Position numbers and translations under genes: made by a program. Shown here in pieces: positions 43,401-52,753 of a stretch of DNA of 64,000 bases. The notes below the pieces were generated by a model. The model did not search any database and was not told where the DNA came from. It was given only the letters and a program-made list of their open reading frames with translations. Position 1 is the first letter of the stretch. Each line of letters opens with the position of its first letter. This DNA is from Pseudomonadota bacterium (lineage in GTDB: Bacteria > Pseudomonadota > Gammaproteobacteria > Steroidobacterales > Steroidobacteraceae). The DNA is taken from assembly GCA_023391815.1 (NCBI GenBank), contig JAEWAF010000011.1, positions 1 through 64,000 on the forward strand, given 5' to 3'.

Positions 43401-44630
43401 TCAATGCGGAATGCGACCCTCTTCGACCCAACCATCGAAGATTCGCAGCACGGATTTCGCGAAGGCCGCGTCGTTGATGTGGCTCTCGATGGCCACATAC
43501 GTCACACGCGGCGCGAGCGAGTTCTGTATCTCTTGCGCGAATCCCGCGATGCCTTCCGGATCGTGCATGGGCTGTCCCGGCCGATCCCACTCGTTCACGC
43601 CGCCCAACGGCATCACAAAGGCGACCGGACCGGTCGCTTGATTGAGCTTGTTCGCAACGATGCCCGCCACCTTCCGTTTGTCGGCGGCGGTGGACCGCAC
43701 CGATCCGATCAGTCGGTTATGGGCATGAAATGGACGGTCGCGCAGACTGTCCGGGTGCTGCTGCCACGGTCGCAGATCGACGCAGTCGATGGCGCCCGGC
43801 GCGACGATCTGGGGCACGCCAGCGCGGCCGGCCGCTTCGAGTCGATCCGGGCCGGCGGAAACGACGCTGCCCAGCGCATGATTGCTCACCTCCGCCAACG
43901 TCAGATCGAGCACGGCGACCAGCCTGCCCTGTGCCACCAGCGACTCCAGCGCTCGCCCACCGAGTCCGACCGCGTGGAACACGATGACTTCATAGCCACG
44001 TGACTCCAGCGCCGGCTTCAGATGTGACAAGTACCGCGTACAAGACGAGCCGAGCGAGCTGATGCCGATCGCCGGCCGCGTCCACGCCACTTTGCCTCGA
44101 TTCGAAACAGCCGATCCCACCACAGCGCCCGCAGCCTGTCGCAATACCGAGCAGCACGCGGTGTTCAATCCCCACAGGCCACCCGCCCACAACACCATCA
44201 TCAGATCCGGCGCGATCCGCTCCGGTGGAACGATGTGCGAGAACGAGACGCTCGAGACGATGAGCTTCGCGATCCCCAGGGGCAACGCGCTGGTCACCTC
44301 CAGCGCGAGATCGGTTCCCATGGTGCCGCCGATGGCAAGCACACCGTCGATCTCTCCGGACGCGCAAAGTCGAGACGCAATGGCCGCCGCGCCTCGCGCC
44401 ATGCTTTGCATCGCCAGGTTCTCATCCCCCAACGCGGCGATGTCCGCAAGCTGCAGACCCGCCGCGCCGGCCACCTGATGATGATCGATATCGGGCGCGA
44501 TGGCCGGCTCGCCCAGCACGCCCACATCCATCACCATCGAGCTGTGTCCCTGCGCTTCGATCTGCTCGCGCAGATACGACAGCTCATCCGCCTTGGTGTC
44601 GGCGGTGCCGATGAGCAGAATCTTGACCAT
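43401..44630 (-). CDS. Tm-1-like ATP-binding domain protein (UPF0261 family)
   Basis: 409 residues from ATG 44630; in-frame sequence upstream belongs to the antisense of the bicupin gene. N-terminal half: ILLIGTADTKADEL and LAIGGTMGTDLALE, typical of the Tm-1 nucleotide-binding fold. C-terminal half: FHAVGLGGRALE, IVAPGAID and PLGGVNEWDRPG. Family members occur in catabolic operons, and the biochemical role is unclear; the plant Tm-1 protein binds a viral replicase. It is the last gene of the ten-gene operon, 11 bases after the bicupin gene. Confidence 0.85.
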   Translation of the reverse strand: MVKILLIGTADTKADELSYLREQIEAQGHSSMVMDVGVLGEPAIAPDIDHHQVAGAAGLQLADIAALGDENLAMQSMARGAAAIASRLCASGEIDGVLAIGGTMGTDLALEVTSALPLGIAKLIVSSVSFSHIVPPERIAPDLMMVLWAGGLWGLNTACCSVLRQAAGAVVGSAVSNRGKVAWTRPAIGISSLGSSCTRYLSHLKPALESRGYEVIVFHAVGLGGRALESLVAQGRLVAVLDLTLAEVSNHALGSVVSAGPDRLEAAGRAGVPQIVAPGAIDCVDLRPWQQHPDSLRDRPFHAHNRLIGSVRSTAADKRKVAGIVANKLNQATGPVAFVMPLGGVNEWDRPGQPMHDPEGIAGFAQEIQNSLAPRVTYVAIESHINDAAFAKSVLRIFDGWVEEGRIPH

Positions 44631-44641
44631 CGCGACTCGCG

Positions 44642-45676
44642 TCACTGCTTCGCCGGAACGTAAAAGTCGCCCGCCTTCTGGATGCGCTCCAGGATGCGCG
44701 GGTCTTTGCGCTCGGCCGCCGAATAGCCCTCGTTGTCTTTCAGGTTCTCTTCCAGTCCGCCCGGATCGGAAATCCACAGCGTGTGGATCTTTTCCAGCAC
44801 CTTCACGCTGTGCGTGGTGTTCGCCGGAATGTGCACGGCGTCGCCAGGCCCGAGCACGCGCGTCTCGCCGTTCACGGTCCATTCGACCTTGCCCGAGAAC
44901 ACATAGAACGTCTCGGTATGTTTCTTATGAAAATGAGTGGGTGCGGTGAAGCCCGGCAACCAGTCGCTCTCGATCACGCTCAAGCGTCCTTCGGTATCCG
45001 CGCCGGTCATCACGAACTCGATGTTCTCCACCTGCGGCTCTTTGGACGTCTGCCGCTTGCCGCGCATCGAAAACACCGGCAAGCCCTTGTTCGCCTGGCC
45101 CGCCACCGCCGCGGGCAGCGTTGCGCCCGGACCGCTCACCGGATGAAAGTCGGTCATGACAGCAATGTGCTCGCGCACTTTCGGATCCTTCTTCTGCTCC
45201 GGGGTATAGAAGCCTTCGAGCGCCACCAGGTCCTCATAGCCGCCCGGCTGGTAGAACATCAACGAGTGCATGGTTTCCAGCACGCGGACGCTGTGCACGG
45301 TATTGGAAGGAATGTGCACGGCGTCGCCCGGGCCGACCACTCGCGTCTGACCGCCGATGGTCCACTCGACCTTTCCCGAGATGATGTAGAAGGTCTCGCC
45401 ATGCATCGTGTGATAGTGCGACGGGACCGAGAACTTCGGCGTCCAGATGCTCTCCACCAGGCTCAGCCGACCTTCGCTGTTGGCGCCGCCGACCACCACT
45501 TCGATCTTCTCGATGTTGTCCTCGTGGAACGACGGACGCTTGCCGGCCATCGAGAAATGCTGAGCGACCTTCTTGGGTTGATCGGTGGTGTCAGCCACGG
45601 CCGCGGCCGACCAGCCGAGAAACAAAGCCAGCGCGGCGGTGCCCGCGACGCGTGTGCCGAAGGAACGATGGATCAT
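44642..45676 (-). CDS. Exported bicupin protein
   Basis: 344 residues from ATG 45676 (AGGAG 8 bases upstream; overlaps the upstream stop as ATGA). Signal peptide about 1-28, ending AAAVAD. Two cupin domains (about 45-155 and 195-310) each carry a metal-type motif (PSHYHTMHGETFY; PTHFHKKHTETFY) and a second block (GPGDAVHIPSNTVHS; GPGDAVHIPANTTHS). The halves are clear duplicates. It may be a periplasmic dioxygenase, isomerase or binding protein; the substrate is unknown. It lies between the aminotransferase and the Tm-1-like gene. Confidence 0.85.
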   Translation of the reverse strand: MIHRSFGTRVAGTAALALFLGWSAAAVADTTDQPKKVAQHFSMAGKRPSFHEDNIEKIEVVVGGANSEGRLSLVESIWTPKFSVPSHYHTMHGETFYIISGKVEWTIGGQTRVVGPGDAVHIPSNTVHSVRVLETMHSLMFYQPGGYEDLVALEGFYTPEQKKDPKVREHIAVMTDFHPVSGPGATLPAAVAGQANKGLPVFSMRGKRQTSKEPQVENIEFVMTGADTEGRLSVIESDWLPGFTAPTHFHKKHTETFYVFSGKVEWTVNGETRVLGPGDAVHIPANTTHSVKVLEKIHTLWISDPGGLEENLKDNEGYSAAERKDPRILERIQKAGDFYVPAKQ

Positions 45677-47040
45677 GTTGTTATCTCCTGGATGAACTGT
45701 GCGAAGACGCTGTTGTGCCGTTGCACGTCGACGCGGGTCGTCGCCGGACACATCAGCACCATGTTGTGAAACGGCGTGATCAATACGCCGCGATTCATGA
45801 AGAACAGATGCAACAGACCTTCGAGCTCGGCGTTGCGGGCGGCTCGAAATTCGCTGGCATCGCGTGGCGGCGTCGGGCTGAACATATATTCGACGCGGGC
45901 CCCCACCTGCATCACATGCCAGGGCAAGCCGGCGGACGAGATCGAGGTCTTCACGCCGGACGCAAGCTCGCCGGCCAGTGCGATCATGCGTTCGAACGCC
46001 GCGTCGGTGAGGACGTGCTCCAGCACCGCTCTTACGGCCGCGACTGTGACCGCGTTGCCTGCCAGCGTTCCACCGAATCCGCCATGAGCACTTTGGCGCG
46101 CGAAGGGCGAGACCTTCGGCATCACGTTCCAGATGCGCTCAGCAACCGCTTGAGTCACGCCATACGCTGCCGCCGGGATTCCGCCCGCGATTGCCTTGCC
46201 TACGACAAAGATGTCCGGCTCGAGTCGATGAGCAGCCGTGTACCCGCCCGGGCCCGAGGAAATGGTGTGCGTCTCGTCGATGATCAACAAAGTGTTTGAG
46301 CCGCGAGTCAGCGCTCGCACGGCCTGCAGGAATCCCGGCTCGGGCGCGATCATTCCGTAGTTGGTCATGACCGGTTCCATGAGGACGCACGCGACGTCCT
46401 TACGCGCGAGTGCGGCGGCGAGCGCTGCTTCATCGTTGAACTCCACGACGGTGCTCAGCCGGGCGTGATCGAAGCCATTCGGGTGGATGTTATTGCGAAG
46501 GTGTACGACGCCGTCGCGCAGTTCGACGTGCGCCTCCTCCACTGCACCGTGATAGCAGCCGGAGAACACCAGAACTTTCTCTCTGCCTGTGATCATGCGG
46601 GCCAGGCGGATGCAGGCGCGATTGGCGTCACTCGCCGACGTCGCAAGATTCCAATACGGCAGACCGAAGCGACGTTGCAGCTCCTGCCCGACCCACTGCG
46701 CATCCTCGGTCGGCAACATCATCGATGCGCCGCCTCGCTCCAGCTGAGCAGCAACCGCCTGCGTGATCGCGGGATGACCATGACCGCACATCCCACCCGT
46801 GTCGCCGAGGCAAAAGTCGACGTACTCGTTGCCGTCGATGTCGACAACGTGCGCACCGCTCGCGGAGCGAATGTAAGGCGGCGCACCGCCGATCCAACGC
46901 CGCATCCAATGCGAGGGCGCGCCATACAAGTAATACTGCTGTCCCAGCGAGAACTGCTCGATCGAACGCGGATGCGTTTTCGCAAACAGCGTTTGCTCCG
47001 CTTGCAGCAGGTTTGCGATCCGCTCCGTAGTGACATTCAT
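45673..47040 (-). CDS. Class III PLP aminotransferase (glutamate-1-semialdehyde aminomutase-like)
   Basis: 455 residues from ATG 47040, with GAGGTG 6 bases upstream. Fold-type I PLP enzyme: the lysine that binds PLP is in VVGKAIAGG, the aspartate that holds the ring nitrogen is in LIIDETHT, and SGCYHGAVEEAH is the usual phosphate-side loop. Members move an amino group from an amine or omega-amino acid to an oxoacid. It lies 10 bases after the HDAC-like amidohydrolase gene and overlaps the bicupin gene, so it may act on the amine freed by that amidohydrolase, giving an aldehyde for the operon's aldehyde dehydrogenase. Confidence 0.86.
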   Translation of the reverse strand: MNVTTERIANLLQAEQTLFAKTHPRSIEQFSLGQQYYLYGAPSHWMRRWIGGAPPYIRSASGAHVVDIDGNEYVDFCLGDTGGMCGHGHPAITQAVAAQLERGGASMMLPTEDAQWVGQELQRRFGLPYWNLATSASDANRACIRLARMITGREKVLVFSGCYHGAVEEAHVELRDGVVHLRNNIHPNGFDHARLSTVVEFNDEAALAAALARKDVACVLMEPVMTNYGMIAPEPGFLQAVRALTRGSNTLLIIDETHTISSGPGGYTAAHRLEPDIFVVGKAIAGGIPAAAYGVTQAVAERIWNVMPKVSPFARQSAHGGFGGTLAGNAVTVAAVRAVLEHVLTDAAFERMIALAGELASGVKTSISSAGLPWHVMQVGARVEYMFSPTPPRDASEFRAARNAELEGLLHLFFMNRGVLITPFHNMVLMCPATTRVDVQRHNSVFAQFIQEITT

Positions 47041-47050
47041 CGCTGTCACC

Positions 47051-48166
47051 TCAGCCGAGCCCGAAGCTCGTCGCGAGCTGATCGATCAACTCGCGCTGAA
47101 AGCGCCGGAACCGCGCGTCGGGCTGCTGGGCGACGATGTGATCCAGACACGGATCGGTTACGCCCACGCTCTGCCCCGAGAGCGCCTCCATGATCGCGTG
47201 ACCGCAGAACGGCACATACGCTTCGGAATAGCCGCCCTCGTGTGCGAGCACCAACTTGCCGCCGCAATGACGCTCGGCCACCTCCATGAGACGCGACGTC
47301 ATCCAGCGATATGACTCGCTATGCAACTGCATGCGCGCCAGCGGATCGAACCCATTGGCATCGAGACCGCTGGCGACGACGATGAGCTGCGGCCGATAGC
47401 GATCGAGCGCCGGCTCGACGATGCGTTCGAACGTGTATCGATAGGCGTCGTCGCCGCCACCGGGCTGCAGAGGCACGTTGAAGTTATAACCCAGGCCCGC
47501 GCCGGCACCTCGATCGGCGTCGCCCGAATAACCGAACGGAAAGCAACGATCCTGGTGGATCGACATCGTGAGCACGTCGTCGCGTTCGTAAAAAATCGAT
47601 TGCGTGCCGTTGCCGTGGTGGACATCCCAATCGATGACGGCGACCCGTTGCAGGCCGTGCTTCGCTTTCATCGCTTCCACCGCGACGGCGATATTGGCGA
47701 ACAGGCAGAACCCCATCGGTCGATCCGCGAGACAGTGATGTCCGGGCGGACGCGACAACGCGTAGGCATTGCGATGCCGACCTGACAGCACCGAATCCAT
47801 CGCCGCCGTCACCAGACCCACGGAAAGTTTCGCGATCTCATAACTGCCCGGACCGAACGGCGCCTGGTCGCCCAGATCGCCGCCCGTCGCGTCGCTCAGA
47901 TGCTTGAATCTGCGCAGGTACGAGTCGGGGTGCACGCGACGCAGATCGTCTTCGCTGACCATCGACGCGCTCGTTACGTCGAGCCGGCCCGACAGGCCCG
48001 AAGCGTCCAGCAACGATTTGAAGCGCCGCTTGCTCTCCGGCGATTCGGCGTGCCCGCCGGCGGCCGGTGGCTGCACCCAACCGCCAATCGGCATCACCAG
48101 CGCATGAATGCCGGTGCTGTGCCAAAGGCAGCGCTCGTCGTGGAAGAAGGCCGTGGTCTTGCTCAT
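47051..48166 (-). CDS. Class II histone-deacetylase-like amidohydrolase (acetylpolyamine amidohydrolase-type)
   Basis: 371 residues from ATG 48166, overlapping the permease stop as ATGA; sequence further upstream is antisense to the permease gene. Zinc hydrolase of the arginase/deacetylase fold. Motifs: SRPPGHHCLADRPMGFC with the His-His pair, DWDVHHGNGTQSIF with zinc ligands Asp and His, and SGLDANGFDPLARM with the second Asp. Bacterial members remove acetyl or acyl groups from amines such as N-acetylpolyamines. It sits between an ABC importer and an aminotransferase, which suggests it deacylates the imported compound. Confidence 0.87.
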   Translation of the reverse strand: MSKTTAFFHDERCLWHSTGIHALVMPIGGWVQPPAAGGHAESPESKRRFKSLLDASGLSGRLDVTSASMVSEDDLRRVHPDSYLRRFKHLSDATGGDLGDQAPFGPGSYEIAKLSVGLVTAAMDSVLSGRHRNAYALSRPPGHHCLADRPMGFCLFANIAVAVEAMKAKHGLQRVAVIDWDVHHGNGTQSIFYERDDVLTMSIHQDRCFPFGYSGDADRGAGAGLGYNFNVPLQPGGGDDAYRYTFERIVEPALDRYRPQLIVVASGLDANGFDPLARMQLHSESYRWMTSRLMEVAERHCGGKLVLAHEGGYSEAYVPFCGHAIMEALSGQSVGVTDPCLDHIVAQQPDARFRRFQRELIDQLATSFGLG

Positions 48167-49161
48167 ACAGTTGAGTTTTCGTTCAGCATTGTTGGCGAGG
48201 GCGATCGGCGCACGACGAAGCCGGTCAGCCAGCGTCGTTCGTGGATCCAACCCCACACCCCGCGCGGCGCGATTTGCATCACGACGATGGCCACCAGGCC
48301 CATCGCGACCAGATACCAGCCGCCGGAGAGCTCGAAGTACGTCGCGAAGAATTCGCGCAAGGTGAAATAGATGAGCGTGCCGACGATGGGACCTTCCAGC
48401 GTGCCGATGCCGCCGATGATCACGATGAACAGCATCGCCACCACCCAATCGACACTGAATGCGGAATCGGCGCCGACGAACATGGCGGTCATGTAGTGCG
48501 TGGCGCCGGCCATCGCGCAGCCGACCGCGGAGATCGCGAAGGCGATGAGCCGATTGCGAGTCACGTCGATACCGATACTGCTGGCCGCCAACTCGTTGTC
48601 CCGCACGGCCATCAGCGCCAGGCCGACTCGCGATCTCATCAACGAATACACCCCGAGCACCGCGGCCAGGGCGATGGCCGCGCATATATAGAACGAGTAC
48701 TGACCGAAGCGTTCGATGTCGATTCGCTGCACGGCCCGCAGCGCCACGCCCGACGTGCCGCCCAGCACGGCGGATTTCGTCGCGAACAGATGCAGGATCT
48801 CCGCGAATACCCAAATGCCGATCGAGAAGTACGCATCGCGCAGCCGAAACAAGAGGGGCGCGACGACCATCGCCACCAATCCGCCAGCGAGTCCCGCCAG
48901 TGGAATCGCTGCGTAGGGCGTGATCCCCAGACTGTCCGAGGCAAAGAACAAAACGTAGGCGCCGATGCCGACGAACGCTTGATGGCCGATCGATACGAGC
49001 CCCGTGTATCCGGCCAACAGATTCCACATCTGGGCCATCGCGAGCATCAGCAGGACTTCGCCGAGCAGACGCGAGATGCCGGCGTCGAAGATGAACGGGG
49101 CCAGGAACGCACAGGCGACGTACAACGCGACCGCGCGCGGAACATTCGATTTGACGCTCAT
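48163..49161 (-). CDS. ABC transporter permease, LivM type
   Basis: 332 residues, about ten membrane segments. The family markers are GYTGLVSIGHQAFVGIGAY and the signature loop MAVRDNELAASSIGID. It forms the inner-membrane channel with the LivH-type permease. It overlaps both neighbours by four bases (ATGA). The importer class carries branched-chain amino acids, amides, urea or aromatic acids; the operon context suggests an amide or amine-related substrate. Confidence 0.9.
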   Translation of the reverse strand: MSVKSNVPRAVALYVACAFLAPFIFDAGISRLLGEVLLMLAMAQMWNLLAGYTGLVSIGHQAFVGIGAYVLFFASDSLGITPYAAIPLAGLAGGLVAMVVAPLLFRLRDAYFSIGIWVFAEILHLFATKSAVLGGTSGVALRAVQRIDIERFGQYSFYICAAIALAAVLGVYSLMRSRVGLALMAVRDNELAASSIGIDVTRNRLIAFAISAVGCAMAGATHYMTAMFVGADSAFSVDWVVAMLFIVIIGGIGTLEGPIVGTLIYFTLREFFATYFELSGGWYLVAMGLVAIVVMQIAPRGVWGWIHERRWLTGFVVRRSPSPTMLNENSTV

Positions 49162-50024
49162 CGTCTTGCTCCAGCGAGGCCCGCCGGCCGGATCATCAGA
49201 ACGATGAAGAACAACAGGTGCGCATACAGCGCGCCTGCGTTCGAATCGATTCTCTGCCCCATCAACTGTGCGATCCCGAGCGCGATGCCTCCAAGCAGCG
49301 CCCCCCAGAATGAGCCCAGCCCACCGATGATCACGACCTCGAACGAAAGCAGCAGACGCTCGATGCCGGAGAACGGCGAGAACGAGGTCCGCATCGCCAA
49401 CAGCAAGCCCGCGACGGCCGCGAATGCCAGCGAAACGCCCATCACCACGTTGTAGACGCGATCGGGCTGCACGCCCATGAGCTGAGCAACCTCACGATCA
49501 TCGGCCGTTGCGCGAACGATGCGGCCGTACGACGTCCGCGTCAGCATCCAGTGCAAACCACCGAACAGGGCCACCGCAATCAGCAGCACGAGCACCGGAT
49601 AGACACCGATGCGCAGTCCCAGCAGCTCGAAGCCAGCCTGCGTCAGCGGACCTGCATCGATGGCACGCGGATCGGCGCCGAATATCTCACCCATGGAATT
49701 TCTCAACACCACGGACAATCCAAACGTCGTGAGCAACGCCGACAGCGCATTTGGCGCACGCATGGCACGGTTGATCAGAGTCGCTTGCATCAGATAACCC
49801 GCCGCGAACGCCGATGCCGCCACCGGCACGATCAACAGCAACGGCGGCATGCCGGGAATCGAGGTCGCTAGAAACACGCCGGCGTAAGCGGCCAGGACGA
49901 CGAACTCGCCATGCGCCAGATTCACCACGCGCATGACGCCGAACACGATCGCCAGTCCGAGCCCGAACAGGCCGTACAGCCCGCCGAGCAAGGTGCCGTT
50001 GATGAGGGTTTCGATCCAGCTCAT
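49158..50024 (-). CDS. ABC transporter permease, LivH type
   Basis: 288 residues, about eight membrane segments. N-terminal GTLLGGLYGLFGLGLAIVFGVMRVVNLAHGE is the classic LivH opening, and ATADDREVAQLMGVQPDRV is the coupling-loop motif. Partner of the LivM-type permease. It starts 7 bases after the LivF-type ATPase gene. Confidence 0.9.
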   Translation of the reverse strand: MSWIETLINGTLLGGLYGLFGLGLAIVFGVMRVVNLAHGEFVVLAAYAGVFLATSIPGMPPLLLIVPVAASAFAAGYLMQATLINRAMRAPNALSALLTTFGLSVVLRNSMGEIFGADPRAIDAGPLTQAGFELLGLRIGVYPVLVLLIAVALFGGLHWMLTRTSYGRIVRATADDREVAQLMGVQPDRVYNVVMGVSLAFAAVAGLLLAMRTSFSPFSGIERLLLSFEVVIIGGLGSFWGALLGGIALGIAQLMGQRIDSNAGALYAHLLFFIVLMIRPAGLAGARR

Positions 50025-50031
50025 GGGTGAT

Positions 50032-50733
50032 CTAATGTCCGAAGTACGCGCGAGAGATTTGTTCGTGACTGCAATCCGCGGCCCGGCCGGACAGGGTCAC
50101 TCGCCCCTTCAACAGGCAATAGAAACGATCCGCCGCGGCACTGGCTCGCACGAGATCCTGTTCGACCAGGACGATTGCCAGACCCTGTGCGCGGATCTGG
50201 CCGAACGCCCGGTAGATCTGTTCGACCACCGCGGGGGCGAGCCCTAGTGACAGCTCGTCACAAAGAAGCACGCGTGGATTCGCCAGCAACGCGCGACCGA
50301 TGGCGACCATTTGTTGCTGGCCGCCCGACAGCTGTGTTGCCGGCCGCCGTTTCAGCTCGCGGAGTGCTGGAAACAACTCATAAACGCTCTCCAGGGTCCA
50401 ATGCCCGCGCCGAGCGCACACCAGGCCCATGCGCAGGTTTTCTTCCACATCTAGCGACGGGAACAAACGCCGCCCTTCGGGCACCATCGCGATTCCCAGA
50501 CGTGCGATACGCTCGGCCGGCAGCCCGTGTATGGCTGAGCCCGCCAGTCGGATCGTTCCGCCTCGGCACGGCGTGAGGCCGGTGATGGATTTCAGCAACG
50601 TTGATTTGCCCGCGCCGTTCGCACCGATCAGTGCCACGGCTTCACCTTCGCGAAGCTCGAGCGAGACGCCGAACAGCGCTTGCAAGTCGCCGTAGCAGAC
50701 TTCCGCCGCGGAGATCTCAAGCAGCGCGCTCAT
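50032..50733 (-). CDS. ABC transporter ATPase, LivF type
   Basis: 233 residues. Walker A GANGAGKST, signature LSGGQQQMVAIGRAL and Walker B VLLCDELSLGLAP are all intact. The tail (VEQDLVRASAAADRFYCLLKGRV) is typical of LivF. It powers import with the LivG-type ATPase, whose gene overlaps it by 17 bases. Confidence 0.9.
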   Translation of the reverse strand: MSALLEISAAEVCYGDLQALFGVSLELREGEAVALIGANGAGKSTLLKSITGLTPCRGGTIRLAGSAIHGLPAERIARLGIAMVPEGRRLFPSLDVEENLRMGLVCARRGHWTLESVYELFPALRELKRRPATQLSGGQQQMVAIGRALLANPRVLLCDELSLGLAPAVVEQIYRAFGQIRAQGLAIVLVEQDLVRASAAADRFYCLLKGRVTLSGRAADCSHEQISRAYFGH

Positions 50734-51454
50734 CGCTTTCCTTCGGCCCCATGTAGATATCGCGAACGATCGCGCTGTTCATGGTCTCGGCGGGCGACGC
50801 CTCCAGCAGCTTGCGACCGAAGTGCAGCACCATGATCCGATCGCAGACGGCTTGCAGCGCCTGCGGAATGTGTTCGATCCAGACGGTCGCGAGATCCGCC
50901 TTCAAGTCGCGCACCAAGCCGACGACGATCTGCACCTCCCGCTCCGTCAGGCCGCCGGCAACCTCATCGAGTAACAGCACGCGCGGCTTCGCCGCCAACG
51001 CTTTGGCGAGCTCGAGTCGCTTACGATCGAGCAATGGCAGCTGACCGGCCAGCTGCTCGGAACGGTCGGTGAGTCCGGTGCGAGCGAGCGCGTCGATAGC
51101 CGACCGCTCCGCCGCGGTCTCGCGCTCTGCTCCAGCAAACATCGCTGCCGCAAGGACGTTTTCGTACACCGACAGGTTCGAGAACGGCTGCGGAATCTGA
51201 AATGCGCGCGCTACACCGAGACGGGCTCGCGCATGCGCGGGCAAGCCGATCAGCTCGCGATCGTCGATACGGATGCTGCCCGCGTCGGCGGCTACCGTCC
51301 CTGCGATCAGATGAAACAACGAGCTCTTGCCAGCGCCGTTCGGCCCGATGACGCCCAGGCATTCGCCCCGCCGCAAGGTCAATGACACAGCGTCGGCGAC
51401 GACGACCTCTCCGTATCGTTTGCTCAGATCGCGGATTTCCAGGAGCGCGCTCAT
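50717..51454 (-). CDS. ABC transporter ATPase, LivG type
   Basis: 245 residues. Walker A is GPNGAGKSS and Walker B is VLLLDEVAGGL. The signature is the LivG variant (LLDRKRLELAKAL) rather than LSGGQ. ARAFQIPQPFSNLSVYENV is a further LivG marker. It lies 6 bases after the binding-protein gene. Confidence 0.9.
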   Translation of the reverse strand: MSALLEIRDLSKRYGEVVVADAVSLTLRRGECLGVIGPNGAGKSSLFHLIAGTVAADAGSIRIDDRELIGLPAHARARLGVARAFQIPQPFSNLSVYENVLAAAMFAGAERETAAERSAIDALARTGLTDRSEQLAGQLPLLDRKRLELAKALAAKPRVLLLDEVAGGLTEREVQIVVGLVRDLKADLATVWIEHIPQALQAVCDRIMVLHFGRKLLEASPAETMNSAIVRDIYMGPKESDERAA

Positions 51455-51460
51455 GAGCCC

Positions 51461-52753
51461 TCAACCGAGCTTCGAGAGCGGCATCAATTCGCTTTCCAGC
51501 GGAATGTGCGGCGCCGTGCTGTTGTGAGTCACGCGCAATTCAAACGGATACCGACCGTTCTGCGCCTTGCGCCATTGGCCGCCGACCACGCTCGTGCTCG
51601 CGACGTTCTTGACCGCGCTGCCTTTGAATCGCACTGGCCCGACGATGGTATCGAGCGCGAGATCGGCGATGGCGTCGCGCACCGATTGTTTGTCTTTCGG
51701 ATCGGCCGCGTTCTTGAGCGCCGCGAGACCGACTTCCCAAAGCGCATGTCCATAACCCAGCGGCGGAGTCCATTGCCGGCCGGCGCTGCGCTCCCAATCA
51801 TCGGCGAGCTGCCTGGCGCTCTGACCCGTGATCGAAGACTGGAACGGAAAGTTCGGCGTCCACCACACCTCGGTCGACATGCCATCGCCTGCGGCGCCCA
51901 GCGCATCAACCGCGCTTGGAAACAAAAACGCCGCGGCGACCGTACATATCTCCGGTCGATAAGCGACCTGCTGCGCCTGTTTCCAGAACGTCGCGAAATG
52001 ATTGGCGAACGCAAACCCAGAGACGATTTGCGCGGCGCCGTTCTTGAACAACGACACCTGGTTGGAAAAGTCGTCGGTGGCGATCTTGAACAGCCCCGCG
52101 TTCAACTCGGCATAGCCGCCGCTCTTCAGTCCCTTGGGCAACCCCAGCGCCGGATCGGCGTACGACTGACCGGGCGGATTGTCCACGTAGAACGTGCCCA
52201 CCTTGCGGTTCGTGCTCACGGCATCCCACATTCCGACGAAGTTGCGGATCACGTCGTCGTTGCCCCAAAAGAAATGGAACGTATAGGGGAAGCCTCGCTG
52301 CGGATTCGAACCGCGTCCGTAGATGAACGACTGCCACGGCATCATGGTCGATATCGCTGGAATGCCGTTCACGTCGCACAGCGGCCCGGCCGGGAACACC
52401 GCATCGCCATCCTGAATCAACAGCAGATCGACTCGATCTCGTAACAACAGGTCGCTGCTCACTGCCGAGGAGCGGTTCTGGTCCGACTGATTGTCTTTGA
52501 CGACGATCTCGACCTGATACTTCTGGCCGTGGATCGTCAGCCCATCTTTCACGTGTGCGCGCACGCGCTCGAGCGTCCATGGATCGGCTTCGCCGAAGTT
52601 CGCTCTCACACCGGAGAGCGCGGTGATATAGCCGATTCGAAGCACGCGCGATCGCGATCGCCGGATGTTGAACAGCTCCGGCTTGCGCGCAATCGCGGCG
52701 CCACCCAGAACCACGGCGGCGGCACCCAGCATTTTCCGCCGGCTGAGCGTCAT
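51461..52753 (-). CDS. ABC transporter substrate-binding protein, Tat-exported
   Basis: 430 residues. The N-terminus carries a twin-arginine signal (LSRRKMLGAAAVVLGGAAIA), so it is probably folded before export. The body is a type 1 periplasmic binding fold (IGYITALSG ... FYVDNPPGQSY ... AALKNAADPKDKQSVRDAI) like LivJ/AmiC/urtA-type receptors. It captures the substrate for the importer. The pocket is not classifiable by eye. It overlaps the aldehyde dehydrogenase stop (ATGA). Confidence 0.87.
   Translation of the reverse strand: MTLSRRKMLGAAAVVLGGAAIARKPELFNIRRSRSRVLRIGYITALSGVRANFGEADPWTLERVRAHVKDGLTIHGQKYQVEIVVKDNQSDQNRSSAVSSDLLLRDRVDLLLIQDGDAVFPAGPLCDVNGIPAISTMMPWQSFIYGRGSNPQRGFPYTFHFFWGNDDVIRNFVGMWDAVSTNRKVGTFYVDNPPGQSYADPALGLPKGLKSGGYAELNAGLFKIATDDFSNQVSLFKNGAAQIVSGFAFANHFATFWKQAQQVAYRPEICTVAAAFLFPSAVDALGAAGDGMSTEVWWTPNFPFQSSITGQSARQLADDWERSAGRQWTPPLGYGHALWEVGLAALKNAADPKDKQSVRDAIADLALDTIVGPVRFKGSAVKNVASTSVVGGQWRKAQNGRYPFELRVTHNSTAPHIPLESELMPLSKLG

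Noticed and set aside
48167..49027. Extension of the HDAC-like gene to 49027
   Set aside because: It is another frame of the LivM-type permease; ATG 48166 overlaps the permease stop and the family start matches.
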